From: Asterella californica
Lineage: Eukaryota; Streptophyta; Marchantiopsida; Marchantiales; Aytoniaceae
NCBI GenBank assembly: GCA_036924285.1
Contig: JAYKYS010000012.1
Coordinates: 372,001-436,000, forward strand
Direction of reading: 5' to 3'
Length of the DNA stretch: 64,000 nucleotides
The notes under the pieces are model-generated. The model ran no database searches and was not told the origin of the DNA. It saw only the letters and a program-made list of their open reading frames with translations. A program made the position numbers and the translations under genes. Of this stretch, positions 56,770 through 64,000 are shown one piece after another; within the stretch, counting starts at the first letter, position 1; each line of letters begins with the position of its first letter.

Positions 56770-57515
56770 CATATTGGAGTACTCTAGTATATCTTAATTC
56801 TTAGGCTCACCTGACATCTTTTTCAGTTCATGTATTAGAGTGTTTTTGTTTCTAGATATAATATTTTACCTTCACAAAGAATCCAATGTCACCTTGGAGT
56901 ACTCTAAGTATATCTTAATTCTTAGTCTCACCTTTTGTTTTTCTAGATATAATATTTTACCTTCACAAAGAATCAGATGTCAACTTGGGTACTCTAAGTA
57001 TATCTTAATTCTTAGGCTCACATGACATGGTTTTCTTTTTTCTAGATATACCTTCACAAAGAATCAGATGTCATCTGGGATTACTCTAAGTATATCTTAA
57101 TTCTTAGATTCACTTGACATGGTTTCTGGGTATAATATTTTACCTTCACAAAGAGTACTCTAAGTATATCTTAATTCTTAGACTCACCTGATATGGTTTT
57201 TGTTTTTCTAGATATAATACTTGACATGGTATTTGTTTTTATAGATACAATATTTTGCCTTCACAAAGAGTACTCTAAGTATATCTTAATTCTTAGACTC
57301 ACTTGATATGGTTTTAGTTTTTGTAGATATAATATTTGACATGGTTTTTGTTTTTATAGATAAAATATTTTGCCTTCACAAAGAGTACTCTAAGTATATC
57401 TTAATTCTTGGACTCACTTGACATGGTTTTTGTTTTTCTATATATAATATTTTACCTTCACAAAGAATCAGATGTGATCTTGGAGTACTCTAAGTTAGAT
57501 TTTAATTCTTACCGC
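56770..57515 (+). repeat. Irregular minisatellite, about eight units of 75-120 bp
   Basis: The core TACTCTAAGTATATCTTAATTCTTAG, broken into TACTCTAAGTATATC and TTAATTCTTAG, starts near 56779, 56899, 56989, 57081, 57155, 57270, 57385 and 57484. Between cores lie variable combinations of TGGTTTTTGTTTTTCTAGAT, ATAATATTTTACCTTCACAA and AGAATCAGATGTCA. Spacing is uneven because segments are gained or lost. Confidence 0.9.
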
Positions 57516-57839
57516 TTTAAATCTTCTAAATAGTGAATATATTGGTTTTTCCTCAAAATGGTAATTTTATCTCTGAATAATATCCCTTCTGCTCCGGAGA
57601 GGAGAATGTTCGGGTTTAGAACTCCTGACGTCAAGTCACTATGCTAACTTCAAGACATGTAAAAACTGAATTCTGTATTCACATATCTAGATTATTCGCA
57701 TGTTACTAGTGGCTTGTGCCATATGAAGACCTGGCACTTTAGAGAAAAGTGCAGCCATAATTAAGATCCGGACTGCATATATAGTCATTTACAAAACTGT
57801 TTTCAGTAACCTGCGTATAGGTAACCCAAACGGCGGAGC

Positions 57840-60284
57840 GCGGACGGGGTGTAATATGCCAAGTAGGTTTTGCTCTAACCTAACCAAACCTAACATCACA
57901 GAATTTTCTTTGGGTATCATTTATTTTCCTCCTTTTATATTTGCAGCAGCTCGCTTCGCGCGCGACTTCCAAAAAGGCATTTTTCTCGGCGTCTGCGATC
58001 TAGGTTTTCTTTTCTCTCCAAATCTTGCGGACCCTGTGTTTTGGTGGAGCCTGCGTGGAGGCGGTTCGCTCTTTGCTTCGTGCTGCCTACCGTCTCCTCT
58101 CGTTGCTGCTATGGGGGCATTTTCGTTCGACCTCGCTGCTGCCGTTTCTTTGTTGTTCTTTTATCATCTGCTCTAATCTGCTCTCGTCTCGCTGCTGCCA
58201 TCATGGGGGGTGTTTTCCTTGCTGCCAATGAGGCTCATTTGCCTCGCTTTTTTCTTTCCTTCTTGCTGCCAAAGCGCTGGCATTTTTGCGGACTGCAAAC
58301 CGGCTGGATGGGGGCGGTTTTTTGCTCTGGAAGGAAGCCAGAGCTACCGTCTACTTTGGCCGTCGCTCGATCTTGCTCTGACTCTACTGCTACTGTCTGC
58401 AACTATCATCGTGCTTCTGCTTTCGGATTCGAGTGCTTATGCTTTCACCGCCGACATCTCCTCTGTTTGTTTCATGATTGCCTTGACTGCCGTTTACAGT
58501 GCAGTTGGTTATCATCGGCATGGTTCGTGATCATAGACTCTGTGGGACCGGTCGCTACTATGGGACGCGTTTCTTCTTTCCTTCCTTGCTGTATGCGGAC
58601 GGTTTACCATATTTTTGCTCCCTTTCTTGACGGGATGCTCTGGTTTTCGCAATCGTCATTGTTTCATGCTTTCCTTCCTCTGTTTGCTGCCGATTCTGAC
58701 TTTACCGTTTTTGCCTTCGGCTTCTTCTGGATGGGAGTTGTCCTTTGCCCACAAAGTTGTCATTTTCTTGCAGGAGTGCGCGCTCGTCAGCTTCTCCAGG
58801 ACTAGTCGTTCAGAGGAGACTGCTGCATGCTGCCGGTTTACCATCTTTTTTTCATTTCTTGCCAGGATGGTCTGGTATATACTCGCAGTTCGCATATTTT
58901 TTTGGTTTCGTTCCTCTACTGCTGCCATCGTTTGCTGCTCAATCTGATTACGGCTTATGTCTGCACCTCTATTGGTTTCTGCCGGAAGTATCATTGTTCT
59001 CGGTGGTTCTTGTCGTTTCGCAGTGAAGTTGTCGTTTTCTTGCAGGATGGTGGGCATGTTTTCAGGGACCGATCGCTCAGAGGGGAATGCTTCTGTCTGC
59101 GGGAAGGGTCGCTGCCTCTATTACCTGCTGCCTCCACCCGTTGACGGCTTCCGTCTGCATTTTTGGTGGCAGAAATACCATCGTTCTCGATGAGACTTGT
59201 GCTCTTTTTCCACGAATGTCCGCTCGGGATGATTTCGGAGACCGGGCACTGGCAGGGGACGCCTTCTGTGTCTGGGACGCCTGGCTGCTGCTGTCTCTGT
59301 CTAGTATCATCGGTCTGCTGCTGTCTTCGCCTTCACTTCACCAGAGCAGATATGGAATTGCAAACGGCATGGTGATGAAGAAGGTGTCTGTCATCACGCC
59401 TGGACTTCGCTTCTGGACTTGGTGCGGCATGAAAACTCATGCGGACATCTGCTTTTGCGGCCAGATGTCTGCGGTCTGCATCGTGCGATGCATGATCATT
59501 TCCTTATTTCACTTCTGCCGCCATCTTCTTTCAGGTACTTTTCTGGACCTCTTTCCTCGATGTCCACTGAATGTGAAGTGCGTGCTCAGAATGTTGTGAC
59601 TCTCTCCGGTGATGATGGATTCTTGACACTCTTGATGCAGTCTCCTCTTCTCCTCCACATAGTCCTCTCTTTGTGGCTGCCAATCTTCTGCCGCAGTCCC
59701 CTCCTGTGTCTCCTTCTCTTCATGTCTCTCCTATGGCTCCTGCGTCCCCTTCCCTCGAGGTCACTATCTCGTCCTCGCTAGTATCTTCTTCATTACACTC
59801 TTTTCGGCCCTTTTGCCTTCACGGTATCCAAGGCTACAAGTGTCAACTCTTACAGTTTGCTCCTCCCATCACTTCTCTCTCACATCCCTTGCTGCCGTCG
59901 TCTTTCTTTCTCTGAGACTGAACTCTATCGCAGTAGAAGCTATGTATATTTAGATTTCTGTTTCTGCTTGAAACCCCTAGAATTCCTTCTTCCAGGTTTG
60001 GATTACGTCAAATTGTCCTATGCTTTCTCCGGGGCTACACAGTGCTTTCAGTGCATAATTGGTCCTTTTTTCTATGTACGATCCGAAGGCTTCTGGCTCA
60101 TCCTCAAGGATAGTAGATGTAATATTTTCTGCTACCCAAAATATGTTAGACACGAGGAGGAGGAGAGTTTGCTGAAACCTGTTGTTACTTCCGTCTACAG
60201 GCAAAACTGTTTCACTTGTGTCTGCAACAGTTTCAACACAAAGACTTTATAGGATAGGTTGTAAACACTTCCCGTTTCCCTCCG
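57840..60284 (+). other. GC-rich, pyrimidine-rich block with internal duplications upstream of the HUH ORF
   Basis: Composition changes sharply near 57.8 kb. Several segments repeat in tandem with a period of about 270 bp. AAGTTGTC(A/G)TTTTCTTGCAGGA occurs near 58754 and 59025. (G/C)(A/G)ATCG(C/T)TCAGAGG-like words and TTTCTGCCGGAAGTATCATTGTTCTCG with a diverged third copy near 59165 also recur. The 254-codon frame 58041-58805 is Cys/Phe/Leu-rich because of pyrimidine bias and does not look like a real protein. The repeated TTTCTTGCAG resembles acceptor splice sites. It may be the leader of the element that encodes the HUH protein. Confidence 0.5.
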
Positions 60285-60923
60285 ATGCAAATGAGACAAG
60301 CGGCTCGCGCAAGACGTGCGAGCAACCCCCCAGTTCCTCGCTCGAGAAGAGCACTGCCCCTAAAGACTCTTGAGGTTTCTGTGACAATAGCTCAAACCGG
60401 TGCTGATCTAGACCTTTCTTGTTGGGGATGTTTGTGTGATTTTTTACACGCACAGTGCGATAGTGGTATCATATTGGTCGAAAGAGGGGGGGTTTTATTC
60501 CATCTGCACGTTCAGGGAGTCTTCTGTTTGCAGACTACGAGTCCTATCGATGTAAAAAATATGCTGCTTGCCGTGTTGGGTTGGAAGGAGGCTGGTAGAC
60601 CGCTTGGAGGTGAAGTATGCGTCAAGAGACTTAACAACAGGGGTCATCATACTTTTGTAGGTATGATAGGCTACTGTATAAAGGATAAATCTGAGGTACA
60701 TCACAAGTGTTGCATGAAAAATATTTCCGATGGTATGCTTGCTGATGAGGATGAGCTGTTTAGTCTTTTAGGGGCCGCTGACACCAAGAACAGGATTGAG
60801 TTGAACTCCAACAATATTCTGCAGCAGGCTTTACAATTTAACAAGTACAGATGTCGTCATCCTCTGGGCAGTACACTCCTCACTTGTTTGCGATCCATAG
60901 TCCGTTCAGGCGCCTTCTTGTAA
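60285..60923 (+). CDS. HUH (Rep-type) endonuclease ORF, replitron-like
   Basis: HUH endonucleases nick one DNA strand, stay linked through a Tyr and drive rolling-circle replication or transposition. This 212-codon frame has, in order, a basic N-terminus, motif 1 as a beta strand (LEVSVTIAQTG, 29-39), motif 2 FHLHVQG with His73-Leu-His75, and motif 3 GYCIKDK with Tyr130 and Lys133 (YxxK). Between motifs 2 and 3 lies LNNRGHHTFVGMI. A helical tail follows (LADEDELFSLLG, NNILQQALQFNKYRC). The stop TAA is at 60921-60923. The ATG follows an in-frame stop by about ten codons. The single Tyr and YxxK are as in Rep proteins and in replitrons, unlike the two-Tyr Helitrons. No helicase is visible. An integrated viral Rep is the main alternative. 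Confidence 0.75.
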   Translation: MQMRQAARARRASNPPVPRSRRALPLKTLEVSVTIAQTGADLDLSCWGCLCDFLHAQCDSGIILVERGGVLFHLHVQGVFCLQTTSPIDVKNMLLAVLGWKEAGRPLGGEVCVKRLNNRGHHTFVGMIGYCIKDKSEVHHKCCMKNISDGMLADEDELFSLLGAADTKNRIELNSNNILQQALQFNKYRCRHPLGSTLLTCLRSIVRSGAFL

Positions 60924-60930
60924 ATGATTA

Positions 60931-61311
60931 ATGGATAATGGTATACAGCGAGCGAGGAGTGACGCGCTTTGGAAATCAATTGTCCACCCGCAGACCATAA
61001 CCATGACAGATATTGATACCATTTTCTTCTCCAAGCGTGAAGATCGTCGTCATTATTTCACTACTCTCACTCCTGAAGAGGAAGAGCGTTCACTGGATCT
61101 ACCTTCGCCGCCTGCGAATCTCTGCCCACTCTTTGAAGCCGTTGAAGTGTTTCTTGACTACATCCCTCTTTGCAGCGCTTTACTTCGAGATAGAACGGCC
61201 CAGCGAGCTATGGAAGGTACTCTGCCGTCTTGTCTCTTGCATTTATTTCTTTTCTCTGCTTCATACATGACTACCACTAATCTTGTGCCTGTACAGCAGA
61301 GAGCACAATAG
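60931..61311 (+). CDS. Second ORF, probable C-terminal continuation of the HUH protein
   Basis: This 126-codon frame is in the next phase and begins 7 bases after the HUH stop. It reads NGIQRARSDALWKSIVHPQT, TDIDTIFFSKREDRRHYFTT, TPEEEERSLDLP and then a hydrophobic tail. The charged, helical first part fits as the continuation of the HUH ORF after a frameshift or a short intron at 60.92 kb. Residues past about 60 may be noise. I know no separate function. Confidence 0.5.
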   Translation: MDNGIQRARSDALWKSIVHPQTITMTDIDTIFFSKREDRRHYFTTLTPEEEERSLDLPSPPANLCPLFEAVEVFLDYIPLCSALLRDRTAQRAMEGTLPSCLLHLFLFSASYMTTTNLVPVQQRAQ

Positions 61312-62600
61312 GAGCAGCTGTTGGTATTCTGCCTGCACAGCTCGGACCACAGTCGGACCACCTATTGACAGTTCTCACTCTCCACGGCAGTAGGAGCAGC
61401 TGTTTGCAGTTGTCTCTTTCTCCTCGCTCCGCACCCGAACACTTTCTTTTGTGCGATGTTTCCCTTGGTCCTGCAGACGAAGCACCTGGCAGTTGTTGGC
61501 TTCCAGCGCAGTGGAAGCAGCTTTTGGCAGTTCATCTTCAGTGGAGTGTTACCACGTTCTTCTTCTGTAGTGTCCCGTCCCACTACACTAATGACGACCT
61601 CAGTGACGGAGCATATTATGTGCTCTTAGACATAGCAAAACGGAAGCCTGGAGAAAAAAGGAACAGCAGGAGAAAGAGAACTGACCTGATGGGAGACGTC
61701 AGCTGGTAAGCTCGTGGAGCGGCCATCGTCTTTTTCTTTGAGACAGCATCAGTGGCTAAGCAAGAAATGAAAGAGAGGAAGTCGACGAGAACCTCTTATC
61801 TTCGTAGCCAAATTACAGAAGTGCGTGAATTTGTTTGCTGTGTCAGATCTATTCATGAAGGCATTGTGCATGCTGTCCTCAGTCAGTCCTGCATAATTGT
61901 CAAGGCCCTTATCCGTTGATCCATGACTTCTGTCATCGGAACTGTCAAATCGCAGCATAGCATCGGATCCACTGGTCTCCTTGATAAAGCAGGTAGGAAG
62001 GAAATCATGCAATCAGCGTTAGAAAAACCCGCTCCGCAGTCGCAACGAACGCAAATCGTGCGCAAACCTTGCATGGACGAAGCCGGTATCTGAGAACGAC
62101 CAGTTCCTGCAGACAAACAAACAAAGTAGGGCACATGAAGGAGATACCCAAGAAAGAAGTCAAACGGACAAAGACAAAGAAACCCTCCGCAAAAAAAAAA
62201 TCATTGTTGGGCAAGGTCGTCCGCTTGAAGCATCTTATCATGCAATCCCGGACGAAGAAAATTCACAAACAACAACTGAGAACTTACGACAGCAACAAAA
62301 CGTCAACAACGGACTGAATCGAAAGTATGAAAAGAAGCAGCCCCGGTCGAGGAAAAATTTCTCTCCGCAAACTTGCGAGTGAGCAATGAACCAAGCAAGA
62401 GCGAAGTAGCTCGAACAAATCCTCAAAGAATGAAGTAGGTCGGACGAAGCGAAGAAGAAGAATTCTCAAAGAGCGAACTTGGTCAGACGAAGCGAAGAAT
62501 AGAAAATCTCGAGAGAGCGAACTAGGTCGGACAAAGCGAACAAGAAGAGTCAAGTAGCGGAGACGAAGGCGGAAGCCTCCGCAAACAACGACCTAATTCA
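61300..62600 (+). repeat. 3' part of the GC-rich block with two repeat groups
   Basis: AGGAGCAGCTGTT-type words recur near 61308 and 61388, with a GGAAGCAGCTTTTGGCAG variant near 61510. At about 62395-62550 a 50-55 bp unit with G(A/C)GAAC(T/G)(A/T)GGTC(G/A)GAC and (G/A)AAGCGAA(G/C)AA repeats three to four times. High GC ends near 62.7 kb. These arrays may form the 3' end of the HUH element. No convincing inverted termini were seen. Confidence 0.6.
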
Positions 62601-63460
62601 AAATTCGTCCTTGCCAAACGCCTTCCCAGGCGCGTCATATTTTCCCACCTCACCAATCACCATTTCGCGCTTCTCCCGCTTGGTCTTTTCCTTCCTCTCC
62701 CCAGATGTACGCTTTGGACGCATATTTACTCACTTTTATGTTTGTGATCTCCATCTCAAATTAGCAGAGAACTTCAATAATTACAACAAATGGAACACTA
62801 TAACAATATATATTTCACGTCGTCTTGGCATGTAGTAATCCACATGTACTGTCAAAACTATTTAAATTAAAGACGAGTTACCCATCGCTAATATGGTGGA
62901 TATCGTGGTTTAATAAGAAAACATCACATGTTTTTGCATCATCACGTATGCCTAGCTATCCAGCAATGATGAAACCCTAGAAGAATAGTGGTTTTTGGAT
63001 ATATAGTGTATTTTTTATTTAGATTACACTGTAAATAAATAAATTTAAAAAGTTATACATATGAAACTCAAAATGACCTGGTCAAAATTCTTTTTAAAAA
63101 ATATGAAAAACTATACGTCACACCTTGAACCCTATGCGTGATTGAAACTACGTGTAGTCCGGATTACTGGTTATTACCAAACCTGTAACAAAGTCGTGAA
63201 AATTATTTTCTGCAGTTTTGAAACTGCTGGTTGGTTTTAGCGCTTAGTATATTAAGAGTTTGAAATGCAACTGTTGATATTCTTATTCATCTCCTACATT
63301 TTCTGAGGGAAGTGCCGATATAATAATTTTACTTTATTATCTAACTCTTTCAAAAAATAATTATGTAATAAATTAATGTGTTAATTAAAGAAAAACTTTC
63401 GTGTCTCATTTGTATCTTTTTGCAAGGAGTATGACTACGCTTCCCTTTGGATGTATATTC
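62601..63460. other. AT-rich sequence, no gene recognised
   Basis: No ORF of note except 62611-62835 (74 codons, unrecognised). Nothing else is seen. Confidence 0.4.
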
Positions 63461-63468
63461 TCTCAACC

Positions 63469-63574
63469 GTATGTATATTCACCCTCTTCCAAGTTCGGAA
63501 GAGGGGAATATACATACTCTTTAATTTTATGTCCTAACTCTTCCAAAGAGAAGGGTTAAGACCATAAATTAAAG
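63469..63574. repeat. Two adjacent hairpins
   Basis: GTATGTATATTC (63469-63480), one unpaired A, and CCCTCTTCC pair with GGAAGAGGG and GAATATACATAC (63497-63517) round the loop AAGTTC. Immediately after, CTTTAATTTTATGTCCTAACTC pairs imperfectly with GGGTTAAGACCATAAATTAAAG, ending near 63574. Confidence 0.85.
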
Positions 63575-63718
63575 TACCATATTATAATTTATCTTCCGCA
63601 GACAAAACTCTATATGGAGTCATCAGATTCATTTTACGTGCTGTGATTATGATTTCTTTCCATTCACAAGTCCAAGTGTGCTTTCCCTAGAAACACATGT
63701 GTATATATATATGTCAAA

Positions 63719-63900
63719 AATAGAAATTTTTTTCTCAGTCAAGTCTAGATGTGGCCAGACTTTATTAAACCACTTCCGTTTCGTCTGTTTTCATTCTCTG
63801 TTCGTTTTAAAATAGAAATTCTTTTCTCAGTCAAGTCTAGATGTGACCAGACTTTATTAAATTATTTCTGTTTCGTTTGTTTCAAATCTAACTTTTAATC
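63719..63900 (+). repeat. Tandem duplication, period 92 bp
   Basis: AATAGAAATT.TTTTCTCAGTC, AAGTCTAGATGTG(G/A)CCAGAC and TTTATTAAA(C/T) appear from 63719 and again from 63811, followed by TT(C/T)(C/T)GTTTCGT(C/T)TGTTT in both. Confidence 0.9.
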
Positions 63901-64000
63901 AACGTTCTAATTCCATGTTTCTATAAGTCACTCTATTAACCAATAATATCTAGAGATTTATTTTGCTAAACATACGATTGTCGTCTTCTTCTCATTTCTC

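Noticed and set aside
56770..57515. CRISPR or centromeric satellite
   Set aside because: Unit length is irregular and units are built from shuffled segments, typical of a minisatellite.
58041..58805. 254-codon open frame, one of the longest outside known elements
   Set aside because: Cys/Phe/Leu-rich composition comes from pyrimidine-biased, internally duplicated DNA; three frames are open at once and no domain or splice context supports it.
60285..60923. Helitron Rep/helicase
   Set aside because: Only one Tyr in a YxxK motif and no helicase motifs in the neighbouring 3 kb, unlike Helitrons.
1..64000. tRNA, rRNA or other standard RNA genes
   Set aside because: Reading by eye I found no convincing cloverleaf or rRNA core; a covariance-model scan could still find a degraded one.

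Overview
The window looks like repeat-rich nuclear DNA of a land plant. The evidence is a broken type III polyketide synthase (chalcone-synthase-like) remnant on the minus strand near 12 kb, and a broken, intron-containing plant caffeate/flavonoid-type O-methyltransferase at 48.3-49.8 kb. Gene density is very low, spacers are AT-rich, and most recognisable protein sequence belongs to transposable elements. A bryophyte, perhaps a liverwort such as Marchantia, is my best guess from the overall flavour; the sequence does not prove it.

Layout. 1-8 kb: a degenerate Ty3/gypsy gag, a fragment resembling the transposase-associated domain of CACTA elements, and a broken PIF/Harbinger transposase. 8-11.8 kb: GC-richer unique sequence with a tandem duplication, two striking palindromes and no gene I recognise. 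11.9-28.7 kb: a multi-level nest of Ty3/gypsy elements. One minus-strand element was split in its RNase H region by a plus-strand element with different LTRs. That element was in turn hit by a 2-kb solo LTR, and a further plus-strand element sits in the protease region of the first. The two halves of the split element can be matched across about 5.9 kb, and target-site duplications are visible.

29.75-38.5 kb: a complete, recently inserted 8.76-kb LTR retrotransposon with LTRs about 1 percent different, a primer-binding site, an extra zinc-knuckle ORF, gag, protease, RT, RNase H and integrase, but several coding lesions. 38.5-45.5 kb: degenerate LTRs, unclassified coding-like debris and an unusual array of nine palindromic 13-mers spaced 40-41 bp apart. 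45.65-47.6 kb: a 5'-truncated but open non-LTR retrotransposon with a C-terminal restriction-like endonuclease. 48-50.1 kb: the O-methyltransferase pseudogene, with extra copies of its 3' end downstream. 50-57.8 kb: mostly unassigned, with a minisatellite at 56.8-57.5 kb.

57.8-62.6 kb: a GC-rich block containing an ORF with all three motifs of an HUH (Rep-type) endonuclease, so probably a rolling-circle, replitron-like element. This is the most unusual item in the window. 62.6-64 kb: AT-rich sequence with hairpins and a short tandem duplication.

The host-type genes seen are all broken: a polyketide synthase fragment missing the catalytic His, and an O-methyltransferase with two frameshifts and a stop. 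Both families belong to phenylpropanoid metabolism, but nothing suggests a working cluster here. The rest is a layered record of transposition.
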